64,000 nucleotides of DNA, taken from Planctomycetota bacterium. Its GTDB lineage: Bacteria; Planctomycetota; Phycisphaerae; Phycisphaerales; UBA1924. The notes beneath the pieces were generated by a model. That model ran no database searches. It was not told the DNA's origin and was given only the letters and a program-made list of their open reading frames with translations. Below, in pieces: positions 6,703 to 15,748 of the stretch (within the stretch, counting starts at the first letter, position 1; each line of letters begins with the position of its first letter). Made by a program: the position numbers and the translations under genes. Where the stretch lies: positions 124,001-188,000 of the forward strand of contig JAFLCN010000002.1 in NCBI GenBank assembly GCA_017303555.1. Reading direction: 5' to 3'.

Positions 6703-9471
6703 TTACTTGGCCGCCTCGAGATCGCCGGCTTGCAACTCGAAGAACTTGACGCCCGAGAGCCGGCGCTTGATCGTGTCGTTGACGTCCTGAACGTTCAGCG
6801 ATTCGATCCGGCTGAGCCGGTCCGCGTCCCACTGCATCGTGCGGTTCAAGTAGAGGCCGCTGGCGAGCATGGCGGCGACGACGTTGTCTTCGTTGAGTTC
6901 AGAGAGGAACTCGAGCTGGTAGCTCTTCTTCGCTTCGGAGAGCTCCTTCTCATCGACGCCCAGGTCGATCCAGCGGGTCATCTCCTCGTTCATCGCGGAG
7001 GCCGCTTTCGCCGCGTTCTGTTTCGCACAGATCGCAAAGGCGGTCACCGAGGTGACGGGATCAACCGGGCTTTGCTGGATGTTCGCGCCAGCGCCGTACG
7101 AGAGGCCGTCCTTCTGACGAAGCCGGTCGCTCATCCTGTTCTTGGAACCTCCGCCCAGCATGTAGCCGCCGATCTCGAGCGCGGGAGAATCCGGATCGGT
7201 TTCCTGCATCTTGATCGCGGTGGCCATGCCGACAACCGCCATGGGCTTGTCGGGCGTCACGATCACCTTGGTCCCGTACTCGCTCGGAATGAACGGGCGG
7301 GCGATGCGGGTGAAGGGCTTCTTGACCTGCCATCCGGCGAAGAGCTTCGAAAGTCCGGCATCGAGCGCCGGCTCTTCGAACTGGCCGACCGCAGCAATCT
7401 GCACGCTCGCCGGTCCGACCTGTTCGTTGTACAGCTTCGTGATGTCGTCGAGCTTGACCGCTTTCAATTCGGCGACACGCTCTTCGATCGTCGGAACGTA
7501 GTTGAAAGAGTCCTTCGGGAACGGCGCGAGCGCCCGCTGAATCGCGTTCTGGGCGAGATTCTGCGGGTTGCTGACCGAAGCCTCGAGCCCCGCGAGCCGC
7601 TCCTTCACGATCGTGTCGAACTCCTGCTGCGGGAAGGACGGGTTGCGGAGCATGTCGGTTGCGATCTCGATTGCCTTGCCGAGATTGTCCTTGTCGGACG
7701 TGATGTTGACACGCAGCGCTCCCGGCGAAGACGAGATGCCAACGGTGGACTGGATCTTGTCGAGTTCGTCCGAGATCTGCTGGAAGGTCCGGCTGGTTGT
7801 CCCGCGGCGGAGAATCGAAGCGAGCAGTTCGCTCGGCACGCGTTGACCCATGAGCGACTGCTCATCGCCGAAACGGACGGTCAGGGCGACGCTGACGGCT
7901 TCGCCACGCGTCTGCTTGTTCAGCGAGGCCAACGCGATGTTGTCTCCCAGCTTGGAGCGCTTGACTCGTGCTTCGATGTTCGCTGGTGTCGGCTCGAAAA
8001 CCTCACCCTCGCTCACGGTTTCCGTGCCCTTGTAGTTCTCCACGATCGGCGCGATATCCGGGCGCGCGGGGATCTCGGCCCGGATCGGGCTCTTGGTTGG
8101 GGTGAACTTCGCGGAGGTGCGGTTGTTCTCGACGAGATAACGCAGCGCGACCGCCTGGACTTCGGGCGTCTTGATCTCCTTGATGCGATCACGTGCGATG
8201 AAGAAGAGCCGCCAGTCGCCGAGTGCCGCGGACTCGGTGAGATCGATACCGATCCGGTTGCTGTCGGTCATGGCGAGCTTGATCTGGGCGAGTTCGGCGG
8301 CGCGGGCGCGTTCGACCTCCTCGTTCGTGACGGGGTTGGCCGCGAAGCCCTGGGTGACTTCTTCCATCTTCTTCAACGCGGCATCGGGATCCTGGCCCTC
8401 CTTCAGGGTCGCGACGATCAGGAACTGACCTCGCTCGGCCATGCCAAAGGGCAGAACGGTGACGGCGGCGGCGAGGTTGCCCTCGACGAGCGCCTTGTAC
8501 AGCCGGCCCGACGGGCGTGCCCCGAGCACCTGCCCGAGGATGGTCGCGCCGGTGGCGTCCGGGTGCGAACCCGCTGGGATGTGATAGAGCGCGCCGACCG
8601 TCGCTTGCGAACCTTCTCGACGCACTTCGACAAAGCGCGGGCCGTCCTGCACGGGTTCATCGGTGTAGGTTGCGCGCAGCGGCCATTCGGGGTTCTTCAA
8701 CTGGCCGAAGTACTTGTTGATCAGCTCGAGCGCTTTCGCCGGCTCGAACTTTCCCGCGACGACGAGCATCGCGTTTTCCGGGCGGTAGAAGTGCTTATAG
8801 AACGAACGGAGGTTCTCGGCCGGTACACGCTCGATGTCCGAGCGGTTCCCGATCGTGGAATCCCGGTATGGGTGCCATGTGTAGGCCTTGGCGAAGAGCT
8901 CCTTCATCAGGATGCCGAAGGGGTTGTTCTCGCCCATCTCGAACTCATTGCGGACGACGGTCATTTCCTTCGACAGCGCTTCGGCGGAGATGAAGGAGTT
9001 GACCATCCGGTCGGCTTCCAGCCGCAGCGCGAACGCAAGGTTCTCATCGCTGGCGACCATCGTTTCGTAGTAATTGGTGCGGTCGGTCCAGGTCGTGCCG
9101 TTGAAATCGGCGCCGTGGTCCTTCAGGCTCTTCCACGGATCCGGATGATCGGGCGTGCCCTTGAACACCATGTGCTCGAGAAGGTGAGCCATGCCCTTTT
9201 CGCCGAGCCCCTCGTGCCTCGATCCGACGAAGTACGTGATGTTGACCGTGACGTTCGATGAACTCTGATCGGGGAAGAGCAGCACCCGCAGCCCGTTGGG
9301 CAAGCGATACTCGGTGATCCCCTCGACCGTTGTCAGAGGGTTGTTCCACCAGTCACCCTGCTTCGCACCGGCTGCTGCGGGCGTGTCCGCGCCGAGCGAA
9401 AGGGTGGGCACCGCCATGAACGCGCCGAACAGTGCGGCAGCGCTCAATGCACCAATCACAAACTTCTTCAT
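6703..9471 (-). CDS. Secreted M16-family zinc metallopeptidase, two-domain (pitrilysin/insulinase type)
   Basis: 922 aa with a signal peptide (MKKFVIGALSAAALFGAFMA, then cleavage near LGA). The inverted zinc motif HLLEH is at 96-100 in the first domain (EKGMAHLLEHMVFKGT), with the RxxNEFEMGENN segment further on. A second M16 half (about 480-900) contains the FERGGGS-like loop YMLGGGSKNRMSDRLR but no second HxxEH, as is normal: the two halves form a clam-shell that encloses peptide substrates. A GGAGGA ribosome site stands just upstream of the ATG at 9469-9471. It probably degrades peptides in the periplasm. Not obviously linked in an operon to UbiD, which lies 120 bp upstream on the same strand. 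Confidence 0.94.
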   Translation of the reverse strand: MKKFVIGALSAAALFGAFMAVPTLSLGADTPAAAGAKQGDWWNNPLTTVEGITEYRLPNGLRVLLFPDQSSSNVTVNITYFVGSRHEGLGEKGMAHLLEHMVFKGTPDHPDPWKSLKDHGADFNGTTWTDRTNYYETMVASDENLAFALRLEADRMVNSFISAEALSKEMTVVRNEFEMGENNPFGILMKELFAKAYTWHPYRDSTIGNRSDIERVPAENLRSFYKHFYRPENAMLVVAGKFEPAKALELINKYFGQLKNPEWPLRATYTDEPVQDGPRFVEVRREGSQATVGALYHIPAGSHPDATGATILGQVLGARPSGRLYKALVEGNLAAAVTVLPFGMAERGQFLIVATLKEGQDPDAALKKMEEVTQGFAANPVTNEEVERARAAELAQIKLAMTDSNRIGIDLTESAALGDWRLFFIARDRIKEIKTPEVQAVALRYLVENNRTSAKFTPTKSPIRAEIPARPDIAPIVENYKGTETVSEGEVFEPTPANIEARVKRSKLGDNIALASLNKQTRGEAVSVALTVRFGDEQSLMGQRVPSELLASILRRGTTSRTFQQISDELDKIQSTVGISSSPGALRVNITSDKDNLGKAIEIATDMLRNPSFPQQEFDTIVKERLAGLEASVSNPQNLAQNAIQRALAPFPKDSFNYVPTIEERVAELKAVKLDDITKLYNEQVGPASVQIAAVGQFEEPALDAGLSKLFAGWQVKKPFTRIARPFIPSEYGTKVIVTPDKPMAVVGMATAIKMQETDPDSPALEIGGYMLGGGSKNRMSDRLRQKDGLSYGAGANIQQSPVDPVTSVTAFAICAKQNAAKAASAMNEEMTRWIDLGVDEKELSEAKKSYQLEFLSELNEDNVVAAMLASGLYLNRTMQWDADRLSRIESLNVQDVNDTIKRRLSGVKFFELQAGDLEAAK

Positions 9472-9591
9472 TCTGTCCTCCGAACGAGACATTCCCCAAG
9501 GGTGGGGGGGTGAGGCGGGCACCCGAAGCCAGCCGCTACCCAAGAGTAGGGATTCGTTCCGCTCAGCTTCGGAAAGGTTGCTGTTTCCGGG

Positions 9592-11763
9592 TCAGGGAAG
9601 CCCGAATTCCCGCCAGCGGGCGGAGATCGAATCGCGCGTCCGTTGATCCATCCGGATCAGGGGGGGCCACGCACGTACCGGTTGGCCGTGTGCCTCGTCG
9701 CCGGGGAGTTTCGGAGTCGCATCGAACGCGATCCGTCTGCCGCAGATGCTGAGGTATCGGTCGCGATCGGGTGATGAGTTGGCCATCCAGTGGAAGAGCG
9801 CGGCATCCGGATTTGCAAGATCCGAGTCGGCGCCGACGATCAGCATCCAACGAGGCAGAGCGCATTCGCCGGTCAAGCCTCCCAGAGCTTTGACGATCGC
9901 CGCGCCGTCTCCCGCGTTCTGCTTCGAAATCTGAACCAGCAGCCACCAACCCCCAAACTCGTCGGGCACGCGGGCATTCAGCACGCCGGGCAGCGAGCAA
10001 ACCCGGGTTTCGGTGTTGCGCGCCGCGGTTCCGATGACGGCATCGATGGGCCCGGCCTCGCAGAGTTGGCGCTGGAGGTCATTGAGTGTGCGGTGTGTTT
10101 CGGATGCATCGCTCTTGCGTGTCGCGTCGAATCCGATCTTTCCGCCGCCCCCGAGAAACGGCGCTGCGTGATCGAGAATGTCGATCGGCCCGCGAACGAG
10201 CTCGCTGTCTCGGGCAGGGATGCATCTCTCGCCAACAGCCCGCAGGACAGCCCCCTCATCATGAACATCGACATCGTGATCGACGACGACGATGGTCTTG
10301 GTCCAGGACATCTGCCCCGCGCCCCAGATCGCGTGCATCACGCGCCGTGCGTGCAGCGGATATTCCTTCTTGATCTTGATGAACGCGCAGTTGTGGAACG
10401 CGCCGAACATCGGCAGGTGATAGTCCACAATGTCCGGCACGATCGTGCGCAAGAGAGGCAGGAAGATGCGCTCCGTCGCCTTGCCCAGGTAGTAATCCTC
10501 CTGCGGCGGTAGCCCGACGATCGTGGTGGGATAGACAGGATTCCGCCGGTGCGTGATCGCGGTGACTTCCATCAGTGGATAGCGGTCGGGGAGCGAGTAG
10601 AAACCGGTGTGATCGCCGAACGGCCCCTCGAAGATCGCGCCGGGCCCGAGTTGCGTCGCCCAGAATGCTTGATCGGCACCCATGCCGTTTGCAAAGCGCG
10701 TTCCGATCTCTTTGGGATCGAATCCGATCAGCCCCGCTTCGTTGCTGACATACCCCTCGATCACGATTTCCGCATTCGCGGGCACACTCAAGGGCACGGT
10801 CTTGCAGGCCACGATCGGGATGCCGCTGCGATTCAGAAACCCCGCCAGCAGCATCTCGCTGATCCCCGGAGGCATCGGGGCCGTCGCGGCATACGGCAGC
10901 ACGCTTTCCCCACCCAGCACGATTGCCACCGGCATCTTCTCGCCCCTGGCTTTCCATGAGCGCCAGTGCCGCGCTCCGTCATGATGCATGTGCCAGTGCA
11001 TCGCCAGATGCTTCTTGCCCAGCAACTGCGCGCGGTACATCCCCACGTTGCGCGACGGAGGCACATCCTTTCCGATGTCGTCCGCGTGAATCGTGTGGAT
11101 CGTTCCGAGCGTGATGTAGCGCCCGCGGAAATCCCGCTCCCAGTCCGTGCCGCTCCCCAATCCGTTCGCCCGGATCGCCCCGTCGTTCACGCCCGCCGGA
11201 TATCCGAGCGATGCGAAATCGCCGTCGTGAGGCCAGCACCGGATGATCGGTAAACGCGTCAGATCAACGTGGTTTCCGGTCTGCACCACATCCTGACAGA
11301 TGCCGCCGCGAACCTTCTTGGGCGGGATCTTCGCGATCTCCATCAACTCGGGGATCTTCTGCAATTTCGCGATCAGCGTTGGCGGCGGCTCGGGCTTCAC
11401 CAGCTTCTCGATCTTCTCCGCAAGACCGTCGAATCCGCCCGGAACATGCCCCCGGCCAACGCCGGGTTCGGCGTCGTTGCAGCCGAGCGCCATCTCGACC
11501 CGCCGATACGAACCCCAGCCGTTGATGAGGACAGGAATGTCGGAACCCCGCACGTTCTCGAAAAGCAGGGCGTGCCCGCCGCCGCCAAAGAACCGCGGAT
11601 CGGACCGCTTGGCGCTCGCGGTGGGGGCGTGGGGAGCGGGCGACTTGCTCACCCGGTCCGCGATCTCGGCAATCTCGAGTACCGGCGAGACCGGCGCCTT
11701 CACCCGCTTCAGCTCACCGGCGTGCTCAAGGGCCTTGATGAAGTCTTGCGTATTCTCGTACAT
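9592..11763 (-). CDS. UbiD-family decarboxylase
   Basis: 723 aa; UbiD enzymes use prenylated FMN to decarboxylate aromatic or unsaturated acids, for example in ubiquinone or menaquinone synthesis. Typical motifs are AFWATQLGPGAIFEGPFGDHTGFYS (split here only for description) with the catalytic glutamate and HTG, and VGLPPQEDYYLGKATERIF. The protein is longer than UbiD of E. coli (~500 aa) because of added segments near 60-130 and a C-terminal extension of about 150 residues. A prenyltransferase to make the cofactor (UbiX) is not in this window. An AAGGATCC ribosome site precedes the ATG at 11761-11763. The start is only 13 bp from the divergent methyltransferase start. Substrate not predictable; a quinone-pathway role is likely. 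Confidence 0.9.
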   Translation of the reverse strand: MYENTQDFIKALEHAGELKRVKAPVSPVLEIAEIADRVSKSPAPHAPTASAKRSDPRFFGGGGHALLFENVRGSDIPVLINGWGSYRRVEMALGCNDAEPGVGRGHVPGGFDGLAEKIEKLVKPEPPPTLIAKLQKIPELMEIAKIPPKKVRGGICQDVVQTGNHVDLTRLPIIRCWPHDGDFASLGYPAGVNDGAIRANGLGSGTDWERDFRGRYITLGTIHTIHADDIGKDVPPSRNVGMYRAQLLGKKHLAMHWHMHHDGARHWRSWKARGEKMPVAIVLGGESVLPYAATAPMPPGISEMLLAGFLNRSGIPIVACKTVPLSVPANAEIVIEGYVSNEAGLIGFDPKEIGTRFANGMGADQAFWATQLGPGAIFEGPFGDHTGFYSLPDRYPLMEVTAITHRRNPVYPTTIVGLPPQEDYYLGKATERIFLPLLRTIVPDIVDYHLPMFGAFHNCAFIKIKKEYPLHARRVMHAIWGAGQMSWTKTIVVVDHDVDVHDEGAVLRAVGERCIPARDSELVRGPIDILDHAAPFLGGGGKIGFDATRKSDASETHRTLNDLQRQLCEAGPIDAVIGTAARNTETRVCSLPGVLNARVPDEFGGWWLLVQISKQNAGDGAAIVKALGGLTGECALPRWMLIVGADSDLANPDAALFHWMANSSPDRDRYLSICGRRIAFDATPKLPGDEAHGQPVRAWPPLIRMDQRTRDSISARWREFGLP

Positions 11764-11776
11764 CGAGGATCCTTGC

Positions 11777-12514
11777 GTGGCAACAAACGACCAATCCAAT
11801 TCAGGCCAGGTCCCGCAGCCCCGGCGCAGCACGCTCAGTGCCGAGTATCAGCGCGACTGGACAGAGTACTACAGCGCCGTCGCGGGCAAGCCGCCCCGCG
11901 ACACCCTGCTCAAGGCCGCCGATCTTTTCGACCAGGGCCAGAACCAGAACCAGGACCAGAACCAAAGCCCAGGCGGCGCGGCAACCGCCTCGCGCCACGC
12001 GATCGACATCGGCTGCGGCGTCGGTCGCGATTCGCACGAATTGCTCCGGCGAGGCTGGAGAGTCTGGGCAACCGACTTCAACGACGATTCTCAACGGCAC
12101 ACGATCGGGGCCGCACCCCCGGGGACGAGCGGCCGCCTCACGTATGTCGCATCGGCGATGGAAGAACTCCCCGCGAATCCCCAATTACCCCGCGTGGCCG
12201 ATCTGATCAACGCCAGCTTCGCGCTCCCGTTCTGCAATCCCGAAAAGTTTGCCGATCTCTGGCGCTGGATCGAGCGGACGGTTCGCCCGGGTGGGCGCTT
12301 CGCCGGCCAGTTCTTCGGCGACCGCGACGAATGGGCGTGCATCCGGCCCAAGAGCCATTTCACTCGGGCACAAGTCGAAGAGCTTTTTCACGGATGGGCG
12401 TTCGAGCACTTCGAAGAAGTTGAGAAAGAAGGCGACGACGCCATGGGCAACACGAAGTATCACCACGTCTTCCACATCGTCGCGCGGCGCGACACCGGAG
12501 CGGAGCACGCATGA
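11777..12514 (+). CDS. Class I SAM-dependent methyltransferase
   Basis: 245 aa starting at a GTG (11777) preceded by AGGAT. The SAM-binding motif DIGCGVGRDSHELL lies at 77-90, followed by VWATDFN (acidic motif II), SAMEELP and the RPGGRFAGQFFGDRDEW region. Residues 54-63 form a Gln-Asn run (QGQNQNQDQNQ) coded by a short hexanucleotide repeat, inserted between the N-terminal helix and the Rossmann core. The C-terminus YHHVFHIVARR matches small methyltransferases of the Tellurite-resistance/TehB-like group. Its stop overlaps the ABC ATPase start by 4 bp (ATGA), so the three genes to 14783 are likely co-transcribed. Substrate unknown. Confidence 0.85.
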   Translation: MATNDQSNSGQVPQPRRSTLSAEYQRDWTEYYSAVAGKPPRDTLLKAADLFDQGQNQNQDQNQSPGGAATASRHAIDIGCGVGRDSHELLRRGWRVWATDFNDDSQRHTIGAAPPGTSGRLTYVASAMEELPANPQLPRVADLINASFALPFCNPEKFADLWRWIERTVRPGGRFAGQFFGDRDEWACIRPKSHFTRAQVEELFHGWAFEHFEEVEKEGDDAMGNTKYHHVFHIVARRDTGAEHA

Positions 12515-13542
12515 CCGATCTTGCAATCGATCTCCGGGGAATCGACAAGGTCTACGGCAGTATGTTCTCGCGGCGCGTGCATGCGCTGCGCGGGATCGAC
12601 ATGCGCGTCGGCCGGGGCGAGATCTTCGGCCTGCTCGGGCCCAACGGCGCGGGCAAGAGCACGCTTGTCAAGATATTGATGACCGTGATCAAGCCGACGC
12701 GCGCCACCGGAACGGTCCTGGGACGCGGAGTCGGCCACAAGCCCACGCTCGGACGCGTCGGCTATCTGCCCGAACACCATCGCTTTCCCGACTACCTCAC
12801 CGGGCGACAGGTTGTCGAGTTTTACGGCGCGATGGGCGGAGTGGACCGGCGCGACCGCAAGAAACGCGGCGCCGAGCTGCTCGACTTTGTCGGCATGTCC
12901 AAGTGGGCCGACACCCGGGTGCGGGGCTACTCCAAGGGCATGCGCCAGCGGGTGGGGATTGCGCAGACTCTTGTCAACAACCCCGATCTGGTCATCTGGG
13001 ATGAACCCACCGACGGCGTCGATCCCGTCGGCCGACGCGACATCCGCGAGATGACCGTCGAACTCAAGCGCCGGGGCACGACCGTCATGCTCAATTCGCA
13101 CCTCCTCAGCGAACTCGAGATGGTCTGCGACCGCGTCGCGATCCTTGTGCAGGGCCGCGTCTCGTCGCAGGGGTCGGTCGCCGAACTCACGGTCGATCGT
13201 CAACGCTACGAGATCGAAGTCCTCGCAGAAGACAGCAACGTCGATACCGCGATCCGTGGCGCCCTCGCAAAGTGGCTGACGCCCGGTTCGCTCACCGGGA
13301 CTCTGGCAACGGGTGAATCGCTGCATGTTCAACTCGACGGGGCCCACGCCCCGGCGCTGCTGAAGGTGAACTCGGCCGAGGCGAGTGTGGTGCAGCCCCT
13401 GATCGATGCGCTCCGTTTCGCACGTCTGACCGTTCGGGCCGTCAAACCGATCCGCCCATCGCTCGAAGACCTGTTCATGGAAGCGGTCACCGATCCGACC
13501 ACCGGGCGTGCGCTCGCCCCCGGCGCGAAGGAGGGCCACTAA
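12511..13542 (+). CDS. ABC-2 type transporter, ATP-binding protein
   Basis: 343 aa, cytoplasmic ATPase subunit. Walker A GPNGAGKST at 43-51, Q-loop region LPEHHRF, signature YSKGMRQR, Walker B LVIWDEP with the D-loop DGVDP and the switch histidine in LNSHLL. A ~110-residue C-terminal extension (from about 215) is shared with ABC-2 ATPases of the Nat/Ccm/Yhi type. Directly followed by its permease (stop and start overlap as TAATG). Exported substrate cannot be predicted. Confidence 0.93.
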   Translation: MTDLAIDLRGIDKVYGSMFSRRVHALRGIDMRVGRGEIFGLLGPNGAGKSTLVKILMTVIKPTRATGTVLGRGVGHKPTLGRVGYLPEHHRFPDYLTGRQVVEFYGAMGGVDRRDRKKRGAELLDFVGMSKWADTRVRGYSKGMRQRVGIAQTLVNNPDLVIWDEPTDGVDPVGRRDIREMTVELKRRGTTVMLNSHLLSELEMVCDRVAILVQGRVSSQGSVAELTVDRQRYEIEVLAEDSNVDTAIRGALAKWLTPGSLTGTLATGESLHVQLDGAHAPALLKVNSAEASVVQPLIDALRFARLTVRAVKPIRPSLEDLFMEAVTDPTTGRALAPGAKEGH

Positions 13543-14783
13543 TGGTTCTCAAACAGACCATGGCGATGCTCGTCGATGCCTATCGCGAGTTGAACGCAAA
13601 GAAAATGTTCTGGATCACGCTGGTGCTTTCGGCATTGGTCGTGATCGCAATCGCGTGCGTCGGGATCAATGACAAGGGAATAACGGTTCTGTGGTGGACT
13701 TTCCCCGTCGATGTCTTCAACGCGACGATCGTCTCGCCTGCGTTCTTTTACAAGCTCATCTTCATCAACTTCGGTTTCAAGGTCTGGCTGACGTGGGCCG
13801 CCACCATTCTCGCGCTGGTCTCGACCGCTTCGCTGATCCCGGACTTCGTCGCCGGGGGCAGCATCGATCTTGTCCTGTCGAAACCCATCGGCCGCCTGCG
13901 GCTCTTTCTCACCAAATACGCGACCGGGCTTCTCTTCGTCGCGCTCCAGGTTTCGGTCTTCGCGGCCGCGAGTTTCCTCGTCATCGGCATACGTGGCGGC
14001 GCTTGGGAGCCCAGGATCTTCCTTGCGATCCCGCTCGTGGTGCTCTTCTTCAGCTTCCTGTACTGCGTCTGCGCGCTGATCGGGCTGCGCACGCGATCCA
14101 CAATCGCGGCGCTGCTGCTGACGTTGCTTTTCTGGCTGCTCGTTTTCATCGTTCATGCTTCCGAGCAGTCCGTGCTGCTTTTCAAACTGAACGCCGAGGA
14201 TCGCGTCGCGTCGATCGAAACCAAGGCCGGGCCGTTGGCGGATTCAGTGGCGAAACAGCGGGCCGCGATCCAGAAACTCTCCGACGTGCCGGCCGACGAA
14301 ACGCCCGAGGCCAGGCTGGAGCGGGAGAGCCAACTCGTCACCGCTCAGGCTTCGCTCTCCGGCCTTGAACTGCGCCAGCAGACAAGCACATCCAGCCTGA
14401 AGGAGTATCAGAGTTCCGAACGATTTCTCGGGCGCTTGTACGCCGGCATCTTCGCCCTGAAAACTGTTCTTCCCAAGACCTCGGAAACGATGGGAATACT
14501 GGAGAACTCGCTCACCTCGCTCGATGAAGTCGCCAAGCTCCGCAAAGCTGAGGAAGAGCGTCGCGAGGAGCGACGTGCCCAGCGGCGCGGGAGCGATGCA
14601 CGCCCGCCGAACCGCACCGGTGATTCCGAACGCGACTCCGGCGAATTCAGCTCGGCCGTCGCGGAGCGCCAGCAGGAGATCATCCGCTCCCGCTCGATCT
14701 GGTGGATCCTCGGAACATCGCTCGCGTTCGAGGCTGTCGTTCTCGCGGTCGCCTGCACGATCTTCGCGCGCCGGGATTTCTAG
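13542..14783 (+). CDS. ABC-2 type transporter, permease with large coiled-coil insert
   Basis: 413 aa. Hydrophobic segments near 21-43, 71-100, 116-150, 160-180 and 185-203 form a membrane bundle; a last one lies at about 385-408. Between the fifth and last segments there is a ~180-residue soluble, highly charged region (LNAEDRVASIETK ... KLRKAEEERREERRAQRRG), predicted by composition to be alpha-helical and partly coiled-coil. Such inserts occur in ABC-2 permeases of the GldG/YhhJ type. The gene overlaps its ATPase partner by one base, so the two proteins should form one exporter. Confidence 0.85.
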   Translation: MVLKQTMAMLVDAYRELNAKKMFWITLVLSALVVIAIACVGINDKGITVLWWTFPVDVFNATIVSPAFFYKLIFINFGFKVWLTWAATILALVSTASLIPDFVAGGSIDLVLSKPIGRLRLFLTKYATGLLFVALQVSVFAAASFLVIGIRGGAWEPRIFLAIPLVVLFFSFLYCVCALIGLRTRSTIAALLLTLLFWLLVFIVHASEQSVLLFKLNAEDRVASIETKAGPLADSVAKQRAAIQKLSDVPADETPEARLERESQLVTAQASLSGLELRQQTSTSSLKEYQSSERFLGRLYAGIFALKTVLPKTSETMGILENSLTSLDEVAKLRKAEEERREERRAQRRGSDARPPNRTGDSERDSGEFSSAVAERQQEIIRSRSIWWILGTSLAFEAVVLAVACTIFARRDF

Positions 14784-14820
14784 GTCGTTCAGAACCGCGG
14801 CGAGTTCTCTCTGCGAACGG

Positions 14821-15705
14821 TCATTGTGATAGCTCGCGACCTCTCTCCGTCGCGTGCCCGATCGCGCTCGCGATGATGTCTTTCAGTCGTGCATCATCCA
14901 GCACCTGCGTTGCCGCCGCGGTCGTTCCGCCCTTGCTGGTAACCGCAGCCCGAAGCGCAGCAGCGCTCTGGCCGGCTTCGCGAAACAAAAGGTCCGCCGA
15001 CCCCGCCAGCATCGACCGCACAACCGATTCCGCCTGCGAAGGCTGGAAACCCTGCCCGACAGCCGCTTCGATCAGTGCTTCCGCCAGATAGAAGACATAG
15101 GCAGGTCCGCTCCCGGCGACTGCGGTGAAGGCGTCGAACAGCGATTCGTCGAGATCAACCACCGTTCCAAGCGAGTTGAAAAGCGCTCGGGTTGAAGCTT
15201 CATCTCCGTTCCGGCAGGAGCTTCCGCAGGCGAGCGCGGTTGTGCCGCGGCGTATCCGGGCCGGGGTGTTGGGCATGGCACGAATGACGCGAGCCGAGTC
15301 TCCGATCGCGTGCTGCAGCTTGGTCGTTGGAGTGCCGGCAAGGATTGAAACGACGCGTCGGCTCGGCGCGCGATTCCCAAGCAGCGACCGCAGCTCGGCC
15401 GCGACGCCGGGCATCATCTGCGGCTTGATGGCGAGCAGCACATGCCCGTCTCCGGGCGATGGCTCGATCGAAATGATCCGCTCGAACCCTTCCCGGGCGC
15501 TTGCAAAGGCCGATATGCCCCTCGCCCCAAAGAATGCCCGTTTCTCGGATTCGATCTCAACGATCACGAAGCGTTCGGGTGCAATCGCACCCGCTTCGAT
15601 CGCGCCCAGCACGATCGCCTGTGCCATATTCCCGCCCCCGATGACGCACCAGGCGGAGGTGGCGAGCGAAACGGCGGACTGATTCTGGGGTGAAAGGTCC
15701 GGCAT
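14821..15705 (-). CDS. proC: Pyrroline-5-carboxylate reductase
   Basis: 294 aa. Catalyses the last step of proline synthesis, NADPH-dependent reduction of 1-pyrroline-5-carboxylate. Evidence: Rossmann motif VIGGGNMAQAI at the N-terminus, AIKPQMM, MPNTPARIRRGTTAL, and the signature AVAGSGPAYVFYLAEALIEAA followed by TSKGGTTAAA. The ATG at 15703-15705 (MPDLSPQN) is preferred over an upstream in-frame start since homology begins soon after. Convergent with the ABC permease; its start is 43 bp from the divergent accA start. Confidence 0.96.
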   Translation of the reverse strand: MPDLSPQNQSAVSLATSAWCVIGGGNMAQAIVLGAIEAGAIAPERFVIVEIESEKRAFFGARGISAFASAREGFERIISIEPSPGDGHVLLAIKPQMMPGVAAELRSLLGNRAPSRRVVSILAGTPTTKLQHAIGDSARVIRAMPNTPARIRRGTTALACGSSCRNGDEASTRALFNSLGTVVDLDESLFDAFTAVAGSGPAYVFYLAEALIEAAVGQGFQPSQAESVVRSMLAGSADLLFREAGQSAAALRAAVTSKGGTTAAATQVLDDARLKDIIASAIGHATERGRELSQ

Positions 15706-15748
15706 GGTGCCCCAGCCTAGCGACAAGAACCCCCATAAACTTGCGTTG

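Noticed and set aside
6679-9261. Long open frame on the plus strand (860 codons) opposite the M16 peptidase gene
   Set aside because: It mirrors a clearly recognised peptidase on the other strand, has Arg/His-rich anonymous sequence and no ribosome site; a normal shadow in high-GC DNA.
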